A stretch of DNA of 64,000 nt. Source: JADJRG01 sp964474905 (GTDB taxonomy: Bacteria > Myxococcota_A > Polyangia > Nannocystales > Nannocystaceae). The notes beneath the pieces were generated by a model, which searched no databases, was not told where the DNA came from, and saw only the letters and a list, made by a program, of their open reading frames with translations. The position numbers and the translations under genes are program-made. The stretch lies in assembly GCA_964474905.1 (NCBI GenBank), contig CAYYUP010000025.1:1-64000 (forward strand), given 5' to 3'. Of the stretch, positions 27,856-36,297 are shown piece by piece (position 1 is the first letter of the stretch; each line of letters begins with the position of its first letter).

Positions 27856-29859
27856 CTAGAGGGCGCTCACGGTCGCGATGATCTCGGTGGGGTTGGGGCC
27901 GCTCGGCACGTAAAAACCGACTTCGTAGGCCTTGCCTGTGTCGTCTTCGACGTAGAGGGTGCTCTCGCCCTCGGGCAGCAGGTACTTCTCGTGGCTGGTA
28001 TCAGCGACGTCCATGATCTCGGTTGACGAGACCTTGCAACCATCGGTCATCTCGGCGCAGGAGAAGAAGCCGGGTTTTGTGTAGGTGTAGGCGGCGAGCG
28101 TGTCGGGGTTGTTCTCGTCCGGCCGCAGGTCGCTCTCGGCGACAAAGTACAGGTAGGGCATGCCGCCGGTGGGCGGGCGTCGGTAGTAGAAGTCCAGGTG
28201 GCCGTTGTTTTTCCAGTACTTGCCGAGGATGACGTTCGCCACCTCGTCGGCCTGCTCCTGCATCTTTGGCCGGATCTGGTCGATCATATCCTGGGCGGAG
28301 AGGCCAAGGCCCACGCCCTTGAGCGCGAAGAGGGGGTTGGCATCGCCGGGCTCGATGTCCTTGATCTTGTCGCCGTTGGTATCGTGGATCGCGACCTCGG
28401 CGATCTCGATCAGCAGCTCCCAAAGAAATTGCGGGGTCGGGGTCGGCACGTCAAAGGCCTTGAAGATGCTCCATCCGACAGGTCCGGGTTCAAAGGGAAA
28501 ACTATCCGGTGGCAGCAGCTCGTCGCCGGAGGGCGGACCGACCCAGATGCCGGCGGCGCAGGTCTTCATGTCGTAGGAGAGCAGGCACTTATCGTAGTGC
28601 AGCGGCGGGTCGTAGCCGTAGGCGAGCAGCGCCGAGTAGCCGACGATGTACTCGAGGAGCCAGGGCTTGAGGTTCCAGATGGTGTCGGAGCCGACCGGTC
28701 CGACGCCCTTGGGGTTGCCCTCGACGTCGATCCAGCCGCTCGGGTAATTTTCGTAGCAGTCGGGCGCATCGGTGCAGGGCAGGATCTCCGGCATGTGCTC
28801 GCCTAGGCGGAAGCGCATGTCGATGGTCGGCTCTTTGCCGTAGTCGGGGTTGTCCTTGCCGTCGATTTTTTTCTCTTGGCCGAAGATGCCGGTGATCACC
28901 AGCTTCTCGGGGTCGAGGAAGTCGAAGGTGAGGATCGACTCGGCGTCGGTGACAAACATGTCGCCGCCGCCGACCGAGAGGTCGATGCCGTCGACCCAGC
29001 GCAGGTTGGACTCGGCGACGACCTTCATGAGAAAGCGATCGGTGAGCGCGTTGCTGAAGGTCTCGAAGCCGTCGCTGTCGCCGTAGAGGATGCCCGGGTG
29101 TTCGCCGTCGGGGCCGTAGGCGACCGAGAGGGTCTGCATGTCGTTGACCGCATCCCAGAGGGTGACCTTGAGCAGTCCCTCGTCGTTCTCGACCTGGGGG
29201 TGCGAGTAAAGGAGGGTTTTTTTGAGGGCCGCGACCAGCACGTCGATCGAGATGAAGGGCTGGGTTTGATCGATGCCCAAGGTGTCGGCGAGCACCTTTG
29301 AGAACTTGAGGTCCGGGTCGTTGATGCTCGCCAGGGTATTGGCCATCGGCTCCAGCGAGGTGCCTTTGACGACCGCGTTGATCGGCGTCATCGTCAGCAT
29401 GCGCACCAGCCCGAACTCGGCGGAGGTCTGCCAATCCTCGCCGTAGGTCTGGCCGAGTTCGGTTTTGGAGCAGTCGTGCTTGGGCTTCTCGCTGTAGTTT
29501 TGCCAGAAGGTGCCGCAGGAGACTTGGATCTCGGTGAGAGCATTGATGAGCATCGGCGTCGAGTCGACTTCGAGCAGCTCGAGGTTGCGAGCTGCGGTTT
29601 CGCCGAAGATCTCGAGCGCCTTGTCCTTGTCCATCTCGAGCACGAGCGGTGGCGGTAGCTCGTCATCGATCCGCAAGAAATAGCGGATCGGCACCGACGC
29701 GGGCGGCGACGTTGTTGTGCTCGTGGTGTCGCTGGTGCTTCCGTCGCTGGAGCTTGAGCTCGAGCCGGTTTCGGTGGCGCCGGTCGCCGAGTCGTCGCCG
29801 TTGCAGGCGACGCTAAGAAGGAGGGAGATCGAGCTGGCAGAGGCGAGGCGACGGATCAT
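27856..29859 (-). CDS. Lipoprotein paralog 1 of the FadL operon, unknown function
   Basis: 667 residues from the ATG at 29859, which has a GGAG nine bases upstream; an ATG at 29871 is less likely. The lipobox is SISLLLSVACNGDD, followed by a Ser/Thr linker. It is the most divergent of the triplet but keeps the same landmarks: MTPINAVVKGTSLEPM, WNLKPWLLEYIV, FLWELLIEIAEVAIHD, LDFYYRRPP with PYLYFVAESDLR, and a C-terminal TLYVEDDTGKAYEVGFY. Several Cys pairs are added. It is the first gene of the probable four-gene operon and is divergent from the barrel protein at 30153. Confidence 0.85.
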   Translation of the reverse strand: MIRRLASASSISLLLSVACNGDDSATGATETGSSSSSSDGSTSDTTSTTTSPPASVPIRYFLRIDDELPPPLVLEMDKDKALEIFGETAARNLELLEVDSTPMLINALTEIQVSCGTFWQNYSEKPKHDCSKTELGQTYGEDWQTSAEFGLVRMLTMTPINAVVKGTSLEPMANTLASINDPDLKFSKVLADTLGIDQTQPFISIDVLVAALKKTLLYSHPQVENDEGLLKVTLWDAVNDMQTLSVAYGPDGEHPGILYGDSDGFETFSNALTDRFLMKVVAESNLRWVDGIDLSVGGGDMFVTDAESILTFDFLDPEKLVITGIFGQEKKIDGKDNPDYGKEPTIDMRFRLGEHMPEILPCTDAPDCYENYPSGWIDVEGNPKGVGPVGSDTIWNLKPWLLEYIVGYSALLAYGYDPPLHYDKCLLSYDMKTCAAGIWVGPPSGDELLPPDSFPFEPGPVGWSIFKAFDVPTPTPQFLWELLIEIAEVAIHDTNGDKIKDIEPGDANPLFALKGVGLGLSAQDMIDQIRPKMQEQADEVANVILGKYWKNNGHLDFYYRRPPTGGMPYLYFVAESDLRPDENNPDTLAAYTYTKPGFFSCAEMTDGCKVSSTEIMDVADTSHEKYLLPEGESTLYVEDDTGKAYEVGFYVPSGPNPTEIIATVSAL

Positions 29860-30152
29860 CGGAGGCTCCATGGGCCGAGGCGTTGTGCGCCTGCGGTCAG
29901 CGGATTATCGCACGATGGGGCGCATTCGAAACTCTTGAGTATTGGGGGCAGATGACCTCACATTATCCTCTGGAGGCGGCCTTATGGGCGCCTGGGCCGG
30001 CTCTCTGGGTCTTGAGCGCCGGCTCGCGGACTTCGCGGGGGCGGCTGTGGTCGAACTCCTCGCTGGGTTGCGTGCGGTGCGAAGCCGCACAACCATCGCC
30101 GGGGCCTGGCTTTTCCGGTGGATCGCGCTGCTGCTCTCGATATCCTGGCGCC
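29860..30152. other. 293-bp divergent intergenic region between the lipoprotein operon and a barrel protein
   Basis: It must hold the promoter of the four-gene operon (leftward) and of the gene at 30153 (rightward). No clear consensus promoter or operator was found. A plus-strand frame is open through it, so an earlier start of the downstream gene cannot be excluded. Confidence 0.4.
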
Positions 30153-30929
30153 GTGCTTCATTCGGGGTGCAGATATGGGGTCGCTCTTTGGCTCGCAGCC
30201 GCGGCTGTCGGGGGCTCTGCCGTCGCCGCACCGGATGCGAGTGCGGACGAGCGGATGAACTCGGATTCAGAGGCGGAGGACGAAGAACCTCAAGAAGATG
30301 TCGACGAGGGGACTTCATCGATCTCGATCTCGGACGAGCCTGACGTCGAAGGCGAGCCCGTCGAAGGCGAGCCTGTCGAAGGCGAGCCTGCCGAGGTGGA
30401 CGACACGGAGCTGCCGATGGTCGAGGTCGTGCCCAAGGATCGTAAGGTTCGCCACGATTGGTACCTGGGGCTGGGGCTGGGGCTGGGAGGTGGATGGGCC
30501 AACATTAAGGCAGACAATGCCTTCGGCCTCACTGAGAGCGACAGTGGTGGTGGATTCGGCGGCATGTTCTTCGTGCACGGCGGCGGTCGGCTTCGGCAGA
30601 AGGTGTACCTGGGCGGTCGGGTCGTGGCTTTGCTGGGGAAAGATATTCCCGTGGACGGGGTTTCCTTGATGCTCGAGGTGCTCTACTTCCCGATCGCGAA
30701 TCGGGGTCTGGTTCTCGGGGCTGGGGTTGGCCCTTCCGTTCTTGTTGGTACCGACGATATGAGCAAGACGAGTCGGAGTGGGGCGGGGCTGGCTGTAGAT
30801 ATCGGCTACGATTTTTGGCTCCTTAAGCGCTTGAACCTGGGCGTCGTGTTGCAGGCGAACGCTGTGCTAAACAACAGCCAGGCCCAGATATTGATGGGTA
30901 CCCTCGGTTTACAGGTCAATTTCTACTGA
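30153..30929 (+). CDS. Outer-membrane beta-barrel-like protein with acidic repeat linker
   Basis: 258 residues from a GTG at 30153, chosen because it opens a signal peptide (YGVALWLAAAAVGGSAVAAP). An acidic linker follows with three VEGEP pentapeptides (a 15-bp DNA repeat at 30345-30389). The second half has Gly-rich amphipathic strands (YLGLGLGLGGGWANIK, GLVLGAGVGPSVLVG) and ends LGLQVNFY, typical of small eight-stranded barrels. It is probably an outer-membrane protein of unknown role. The frame is open 270 bases further upstream, with no better start. Confidence 0.65.
   Translation: MLHSGCRYGVALWLAAAAVGGSAVAAPDASADERMNSDSEAEDEEPQEDVDEGTSSISISDEPDVEGEPVEGEPVEGEPAEVDDTELPMVEVVPKDRKVRHDWYLGLGLGLGGGWANIKADNAFGLTESDSGGGFGGMFFVHGGGRLRQKVYLGGRVVALLGKDIPVDGVSLMLEVLYFPIANRGLVLGAGVGPSVLVGTDDMSKTSRSGAGLAVDIGYDFWLLKRLNLGVVLQANAVLNNSQAQILMGTLGLQVNFY
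30345..30389. repeat. 15-bp tandem repeat, three units, in the barrel gene
   Basis: Three near-identical units of GTCGAAGGCGAGCCY encode VEGEP repeats in the acidic linker. Confidence 0.85.
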
Positions 30930-30999
30930 ACCTCAGGGCTCGGTGCGGGCCATTATTTGTGTTCACATTAGAAGCGAGCCAGAGATCAGGACCCTTCGA

Positions 31000-31770
31000 T
31001 CATGATCTCCTGTGCAGACGCGCTCGAACGGCGGCGGGCAGTTGGCGGATGACGCCGCGCACATTAGTCGTATTAAAAGGCATGTAGACCATCAACGCCT
31101 GTCCCTCGGCCCAGTCCGGGGCTCTCGACTCAAAGCGGTCAATTGCGGGACCTCCGCGGCGATAGGTGCGAGATGCACGGATCCGATCCGGATGGCGTGA
31201 GCGAGCCGGAAAGCGGATGAGAAAGGGGTCTTTGGGGTCGACGGGCAGGTTTCGCAGGCGCGCGATCGTATGCATCGTCTCGACGATCTCAGATGGCGTC
31301 TCGCACTCTGGGTGGGGATAAAATTGCCTGATAAGTCGACTCATTGCGGAAAATGAGAGCGGGTGGGTCGCCAATGTAAGGACTCCAAGGGGCTGTGTGG
31401 GATGCTCGCTCCAGATCCGGAGACCCTCGCGGGTGCCCAGTTGGACCATTTGAGCGGTCGCCCGATAGTCCTGGCGAATAAAGAGGCCGCTGGTGATCAC
31501 CCGCTGGCGACGCGTGCCGACCTGGAGGGCATAGACGTTGAGATTGGCAAATGCTGCCAGGTCGCCCCCTGGGCCAAAACCGAGTATTAATCGGGTATCC
31601 TCGTAGATGTGGGTTTTGGTAAATGTGTGTATATCGGCGCCGACAAAATACTCGCTCCACAGGGAATAGAGCGCTGCTGTGAGGCGCGCTCGGGGACCGG
31701 GGTGGAGGTCGCCTAGGCGCAGGCGTTCGCTGCTTGCGAGCGGCATTCGCGGGTGCTGATCTGGGCTCAT
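31000..31770 (-). CDS. Unknown protein coupled to a thioesterase, possibly an acyltransferase-like fold
   Basis: 256 residues from the ATG at 31770, which overlaps the stop of the upstream thioesterase (ATGA), implying translational coupling. No signal or TM is present. The sequence has GFGPGGDLAAFANLNVYAL and RQRVITSGLFIRQDYRATA, an arrangement reminiscent of acyl-CoA N-acyltransferase (GNAT-like) strands and loops, but I do not recognise the family. Arg-rich toward the C-terminus. The pairing with a hot-dog thioesterase suggests work on an acyl-CoA or acyl-carrier thioester. Confidence 0.7.
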   Translation of the reverse strand: MSPDQHPRMPLASSERLRLGDLHPGPRARLTAALYSLWSEYFVGADIHTFTKTHIYEDTRLILGFGPGGDLAAFANLNVYALQVGTRRQRVITSGLFIRQDYRATAQMVQLGTREGLRIWSEHPTQPLGVLTLATHPLSFSAMSRLIRQFYPHPECETPSEIVETMHTIARLRNLPVDPKDPFLIRFPARSRHPDRIRASRTYRRGGPAIDRFESRAPDWAEGQALMVYMPFNTTNVRGVIRQLPAAVRARLHRRS

Positions 31771-32204
31771 TCTTTGGGCTCCAAGATCGCGACGATTGAA
31801 TCGGGTAGCGGAGCTGAGCGCATTGTGGATTCTCCGGGGAGCCCGGGCTCGGCCCAGACCCGGACCTCTCGCCCTTGCACGACGGTCTTGCCGGCTCGGC
31901 TGAGCCGATGTTCGACGGTGAAGCTGCGGACCCCGACCTTCGCGACATGACATTCAGCGAGCAGTTCGTCGCCGTAGGTCGCACTGCTGCGAAAATTGGC
32001 CTCTGCACGCACCAGAGGGGTGCCGAGCGCGTTGAACTCTTGACGAAGCCGGCGGTGGTCGAGCCCTACTTGGGCGAGCATGGCGTGGGTCGAAGCGTCG
32101 AACCACTCATAATATCGGGGGTAAAAGACGACGCCGGCTGCGTCACAATCCCCCCAGGTCACGTTGATGTTGCGGCGGTGCCGAACGCTGTTTATCTCGC
32201 TCAT
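31767..32204 (-). CDS. Hot-dog acyl-CoA thioesterase (4-hydroxybenzoyl-CoA type)
   Basis: 145 residues, typical for the 4HBT family. The active-site motif WGDCDAAGVVFYPRYYEWFD starts at residue 17 and carries the catalytic Asp. It hydrolyses acyl- or aroyl-CoA thioesters in the cytoplasm; substrate specificity cannot be read from the sequence. The downstream gene starts within its stop codon, so the two form an operon. Confidence 0.92.
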   Translation of the reverse strand: MSEINSVRHRRNINVTWGDCDAAGVVFYPRYYEWFDASTHAMLAQVGLDHRRLRQEFNALGTPLVRAEANFRSSATYGDELLAECHVAKVGVRSFTVEHRLSRAGKTVVQGREVRVWAEPGLPGESTMRSAPLPDSIVAILEPKE

Positions 32205-32565
32205 TTTGCGGGAGTAGACTAATTGCCGTAGCCGTTGCTGTCGACCACGGGGGCCCCCGCCCCCCGCGAAATTGTCTCCCGGTGCAAAAACACGGGCAGC
32301 TGTCGGGCAAGGGAGGCCGTCGGCCGAGGAGCGAGCGAGCGACCCTCATGGGTGAGTTTCGTCTCATTAAATTTTGTATTGATCCGAACCCGGGATCGGA
32401 GCGCACTCGCCCCGGGAACCGGGAAATCGGCGTTCTTTGGTGACTGCTTGCTGGCATCGGGCCGAACTCGTCGGTTGCCGGAGTTGAGCAGACTCCGCAG
32501 TGCGAGAGCCTCGAAGACCGAGCGCGATTGTATGTATTCGGGTATGAGTAGCGGAGAGAGTCATC
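32205..32565. other. 361-bp divergent intergenic region, no gene seen
   Basis: It separates the thioesterase operon from a lipoprotein gene. Short GC-rich repeats of CCCGGG occur near 32390-32425, but no promoter, terminator or RNA gene could be supported. Confidence 0.4.
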
Positions 32566-34044
32566 ATGAGTCCTACATATCGCATCCCCCCCACCTCTAT
32601 GAGTGTCACTTTCTGGGCGTTGGCGTCGGTGCTGGTGCTCGGCGCCTGTGGAGATTCGGTCGCCGAGAGCGATAGTAACGCAGGTAGCGCGACCCAGATC
32701 ACGAGTGCGAGCAACGTCACCAGCGCGACCCACAGCGGCTCTTCGGGGGGTGACTCGGATTCCGGTAGCGTGACGACGGGGGCGGGCTCAGGCAGTGCGA
32801 GCATGAGCAGCGGGAGCGCTGGTACTGCTGATAGTGCGAGTGCCTCGGGCAGTAGCGACGGCAGCACCGGCGGCTTTAAGCTCGATGTCGCGGGGCCCGA
32901 CACCGGCGTTGGCGGCGACTGCGGTTGCGAATTCTCCTATGTGTGGATCGCGAACTCGCCGGAGGGCACGGTCTCCAAGATCAATATGGTAACCCTTGAA
33001 GAGGAGGCCCGCTACCTGACGCGGGCCGATGGCAAGGGCAATCCCTCGCGGACATCGGTGTCCCTGAGTGGTGATGTAGCGGTCGCCAACCGGGCCGGCG
33101 GTCTGGTCAAATTTTGGGCCGAGGTCAGTGATTGTGTCGAGTCCAATGGCAAACCGGGGATCCAGACCTCGACCGGCAAGGACGACGTCTTGCCCTGGGA
33201 CGAGGAGGAATGCCGCGCGTGGTACCGAGACTTTGAGACGATCACCACCAATCAGCGCCCGGTCGCCTGGGCCCAGGGATTTGTCGAGCCCGGTACCTGT
33301 GATTCCTCCAATGAGAAGGTGTGGACGGTGATGAGTGCCACCAAGTCGTTTATCCCCAGCCTGGGCGGTCCCGGCGGCGTCTTTGTGCATCTGATCGATG
33401 GCGAAACCGGGCAGACCGAGAAAGAGATCGAGATCAAGACTTTTTCTGGGGATAGTCTCGGCGCTTACGGGGGGGCGGTGAACTCCCACGGCGATCTCTA
33501 CTTCACGTCGATGGCCTTTGGCGCGGGCAAGTTGGCGCGGGTCAACATCGATAACTTCACCTACCAGCTCTGGGACATTCCTGGCGACGTCGGGCCCTAC
33601 GGGATCACCGTCGATCACTACGGTAGGGTTTGGCTCTCGTCGATCTCCTTGGGTGGCAGCGGGGCGGCGCGCTTTGACCCCGAGACCGAGCAGTGGGACC
33701 TTGTCAACGGCTTTTTGACCGGGGCCGGTATCGCCGAGGGGCCAGACAATCAGATGTGGGTCGCTTCGGAGCAGGGAGTGAACTCGATCGATATGGAGAC
33801 ACTCGCCCTCGGGCCTGTGTTTAAGAGCGAGCATTCGATCCGCGGGGTCGGCTTTGATCACGAGGGCAACCTCTGGGGCGTCTCTTGGGTAGGCGAGGAC
33901 GAGATGGGCTCTGCGGTCGCCGTTAAGGTCGATACCGACAGCCTCCAGATCCTCGGCCTCTACGACGGGCTCGACAAGCCTTACACGTACTCAGATTTTA
34001 CCGGCAACGCGCTCGGCAACGTGACTTGTCCGCCGCCTCAATAG
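32566..34044 (+). CDS. Beta-propeller lipoprotein (streptogramin lyase/NHL-like)
   Basis: 492 residues from the ATG at 32566, with GGAG about 12 bases upstream. The lipobox is ASVLVLGACGDS. A Ser/Gly/Thr linker of about 80 residues ends in the phrase GGFKLDVAGPDTG, which recurs in the vWA lipoprotein at 55773. The remainder has propeller repeats such as FSYVWIANSPEGTVSKINMV, VDHYGRVWLSSISLGG and FDHEGNLWGVSW, as in virginiamycin B lyase-like propellers. Probably displayed on the outer membrane. The lyase active site was not verified; a binding role is equally possible. Confidence 0.75.
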   Translation: MSPTYRIPPTSMSVTFWALASVLVLGACGDSVAESDSNAGSATQITSASNVTSATHSGSSGGDSDSGSVTTGAGSGSASMSSGSAGTADSASASGSSDGSTGGFKLDVAGPDTGVGGDCGCEFSYVWIANSPEGTVSKINMVTLEEEARYLTRADGKGNPSRTSVSLSGDVAVANRAGGLVKFWAEVSDCVESNGKPGIQTSTGKDDVLPWDEEECRAWYRDFETITTNQRPVAWAQGFVEPGTCDSSNEKVWTVMSATKSFIPSLGGPGGVFVHLIDGETGQTEKEIEIKTFSGDSLGAYGGAVNSHGDLYFTSMAFGAGKLARVNIDNFTYQLWDIPGDVGPYGITVDHYGRVWLSSISLGGSGAARFDPETEQWDLVNGFLTGAGIAEGPDNQMWVASEQGVNSIDMETLALGPVFKSEHSIRGVGFDHEGNLWGVSWVGEDEMGSAVAVKVDTDSLQILGLYDGLDKPYTYSDFTGNALGNVTCPPPQ

Positions 34045-34575
34045 CGGTGTTTGGTGGTTCGCATGACGATTGTATGACTATAAAATTGTATAATCGTCGC
34101 TGTCGGCCCCGAGCAGTGCCGGTGATGTGGTGTCACCGGTACCGGAGATCTCAAGCGACGATTCGCCGCACCCGGAGGGGGGGAGCGTTCGCTCGCCTAG
34201 AATTTTGGCCTCGCGAGATCGTTGCCGTGCGAGATGTCGTTTCGGTTGCGGCAGGGTCCGGGAGGGTCCCGGGGATCCGGGGATCCGGGACCAATAGAGA
34301 CAATGATGAGTCTGCTCTGCGGCCCGGCAAAGAGCGGCTGGAGATGCGTCGAAGAGCCCGCACTGCACCCGTGAGCGGGCGGTCTTGTCACTCGGGGCAA
34401 GCTGCGACCTCGCTCGCAGGGGTCGTGGCACGACCTAGGTGGCTCAGGATGGAGACCCGTCGGCAAAATGAGCGAGTACGCACGACTTCTCGGCCTTGTC
34501 CCGTGCGCTCATCCTGATAGGCTCCTGCCGTGTTCGCGCGGGGCCTTCGCCCTCACTGCGAACCGCAGGAGAGTC
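34045..34575. other. 531-bp intergenic region with a GC-rich imperfect palindrome
   Basis: No gene is supported. Within it, 34265-34292 has 8-bp arms (GGTCCCGG and CCGGGACC) around two GGATCC sites. A hairpin is likely, but there is no T-tract. The overlapping frames here look like random GC-rich shadows. Confidence 0.45.
34265..34292. repeat. GC-rich inverted repeat with 8-bp arms
   Basis: GGTCCCGG at 34265-34272 pairs with CCGGGACC at 34285-34292, with a tandem GGATCCGG pattern in the loop. Possible terminator of the propeller gene (stop at 34044) or a structural element. Confidence 0.5.
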
Positions 34576-35151
34576 ATGGACGAATCCGATCGCTTGCACC
34601 ACACCATCGATGTCAACGCTACGCCCGATGTCGGCGACCGTGCGGTCTTGTTGCGCACTCAGATGCACTTCTGTCGCTACGAGCTGGGCTGCCGACTGCC
34701 GAAGACCCACAACCTCGATGAGCTGCGCAAGCTCATGCCGATCCTCGAGGCTTACATCAAGGCGCTGGTCGTCTGTGCCTCCGGCGACGGCGAACTGGCA
34801 GACGATGAGCGCGAGTGGATCCTCGGCTTTTGTGCGTCGGCGGGGGGCTCGTACGAGCTGCTCGAGACGCTGCGCACGATCAAACCCGGCGATCTCGACG
34901 TCGCCGAGCTGATGCAGAGCACCGAACGCCCCGGTCTCTTCACCCACGCGCTGATCTTCCACGCGATCAAGGCTTCAGACGCCGATGGTGTGCTCGACCC
35001 GCGCGAAGAGATGACGATCCGGGCGATGGCTAGCGTGCTCGGGGTAGAGACCGAGTACGTCGACTCGCTGATCGCCCTGCACCGCGAGGAGGAGGCGTTT
35101 ATCAAGCGCAAGATGGCGTTGCTTTTCCCCAACGGTCATCCCTTTCCCTGA
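34576..35151 (+). CDS. TerB-like (tellurite-resistance TerB fold) cytoplasmic protein
   Basis: 191 residues from the ATG at 34576, preceded by AGGAG at good spacing. It is all-helical with the TerB-like pattern of acidic motifs: ALVVCASGDGELADDEREWI and IKASDADGVLDPREEM, in each of which Asp/Glu follow a helix, as in TerB and DjlA N-terminal domains. TerB-like proteins bind divalent metal and act in stress-linked assemblies. No other ter gene is nearby. Role here unknown. Confidence 0.75.
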   Translation: MDESDRLHHTIDVNATPDVGDRAVLLRTQMHFCRYELGCRLPKTHNLDELRKLMPILEAYIKALVVCASGDGELADDEREWILGFCASAGGSYELLETLRTIKPGDLDVAELMQSTERPGLFTHALIFHAIKASDADGVLDPREEMTIRAMASVLGVETEYVDSLIALHREEEAFIKRKMALLFPNGHPFP

Positions 35152-35179
35152 GCACGGGCGGCGCAGCGTCGTAGCCCTT

Positions 35180-35435
35180 GTCGGGACGGACCACATCGCC
35201 GGGGTGCGGTGTCGTCGAAGATCGATGCGCCCACCGATTCGTGGTTGTCAAGGCCGGTGATGGCGACGAGCTTCGGGTGGCCGCGGAGAATGAGCGCCTC
35301 GCGGACGACCTTCAGCTGCTTGAGGCTGGCCAGGCTGGTGAGCTTCAGGTTGTCGGCGAGCTTGAGGGCGGTCAACTCGGTGACGCTGACGAGCACGCTC
35401 ATGTCGGTGAGGCCGGTGCCGTAGAGCCAGATGAA
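35180..35435 (-). pseudogene. Leucine-rich-repeat (receptor L-like) gene remnant
   Basis: Reading right to left from 35435, a frame bounded upstream by TAA encodes LRR-like text: GLTDMSVLVSVTELTALKLA, LKLTSLASLKQLKVV and LRGHPKLVAITGLDN. Only about two to three repeats remain, with no signal peptide or start, and the frame then runs into the tail of the TerB-like gene. It looks like a decayed fragment of a secreted LRR protein of the type abundant in this group. Confidence 0.55.
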
Positions 35436-35438
35436 TTA

Positions 35439-35709
35439 CCCCAATGAGTACACTTCTCTTTTTAGGCCCTGTCATTTCGTAGATCTCTTGTGCCTGCGTG
35501 GTTTGGACCGCCGCCGGGGGCGTTTTGTCCGTCACTTCGGACTGGATTGCATGTGTGCGCGCCCGTAGATACTGCGGGGCAGATGTGATCACATCTGTCG
35601 TGGGCGACGGTGACAGGAGGTCGGCGTCGTTGTATCGTCGTCGACCGAGAGATGCCGGGTGATCGCAGCCATTCTGGGGGCCCAAAGGGCGAGCGTGACG
35701 AGCGAGAGC
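35439..35709. other. Non-coding stretch before the first assembly gap, with an 18-bp palindrome
   Basis: No gene can be supported up to the gap. It contains a perfect palindrome at 35580-35597. The promoter and start of the operon that continues after the gap may lie here or in the missing sequence. Confidence 0.4.
35580..35597. promoter_or_regulatory. Perfect 18-bp palindrome, candidate operator
   Basis: CAGATGTGATCACATCTG equals its own reverse complement. The inner TGTGATCACA recalls CRP/FNR half-sites without the usual 6-bp spacer. It lies 113 bp before the gap and upstream of the permease operon. Confidence 0.5.
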
Positions 35710-35809
35710 NNNNNNNNNNNNNNNNNNNNNNNNNNNNNNNNNNNNNNNNNNNNNNNNNNNNNNNNNNNNNNNNNNNNNNNNNNNNNNNNNNNNNNNNNNN
35801 NNNNNNNNN
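35710..35809. other. Assembly gap of 100 N (first)
   Basis: Exactly 100 N, a nominal scaffold-gap size; true length unknown. It removes the 5' end of the gene ending at 36297. Confidence 0.98.
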
Positions 35810-36297
35810 CGCACGGTCCGCACGATCCACATCATCCTGCGGCGTACTCGACCGTCGACGCATTCATTGACCCCGAGGAGATCGAGCGTTTGCTCGTCCC
35901 CTGGGTGCCGCTTGCGGCTGATCGGGCCTTTGTTGTCCGCTGCATTACGGACGAGGGACCGGTCCACCATCGGGGGTCGAGCTTTGTCCTGCTTAGCCTG
36001 CTCGGGCGGGCGTTGGAGGCCGCGGGCGGTGCACCGGCGGGTAGTCTCGAGGGCGAGCGGGCGCCGGTGCCTCTGCGGCTGCCGCCCCATTTAGCCGAGC
36101 ACTCCAAGGGGGATCCAAACTACCCCCTGACGATGCCGATGACCTCTCTGGAGGAGCTCGCCGGGGGCGATCGGACGAGCGCTGCGGCGATGGCCGACTG
36201 CCTCGCCGACGGTCCTTCGCATCACGCGCTCGCGAACGCGGCGATGCTCTGCCTGGTCGATGCTCTGCTCCGTCGTCTTACCGGCGGCGATGCATGA
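35810..36297 (+). CDS. Unknown protein, 5' end lost in assembly gap, first gene of permease operon
   Basis: 162 visible residues in frame from 35812 to the TGA at 36295-36297. The visible start is His/Pro-rich (HGPHDPHHP), followed by FIDPEEIERLLVPWVPLAAD, RCITDEGPVHHRGSSFVLLS and a helical C-terminus. No known domain is recognised. Its stop overlaps the start of the next gene (ATGA), so the pair is translationally coupled, and the third gene is a permease. A cytoplasmic accessory protein of the transporter is one guess. Confidence 0.7.

Noticed and set aside
28589..29434. 281-codon minus-strand frame in another phase
   Set aside because: It overlaps the first lipoprotein paralog and is Arg-rich with no homology pattern.
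34026..34517. 163-codon plus-strand frame in the gap before the TerB-like gene
   Set aside because: Arg/Thr-rich, overlaps the end of the previous gene, no ribosome site or domain.
35810..35857. Extending the first permease-operon gene backward through the N run to an ATG-like start near 35659
   Set aside because: The gap length is nominal, so frame across it is meaningless.
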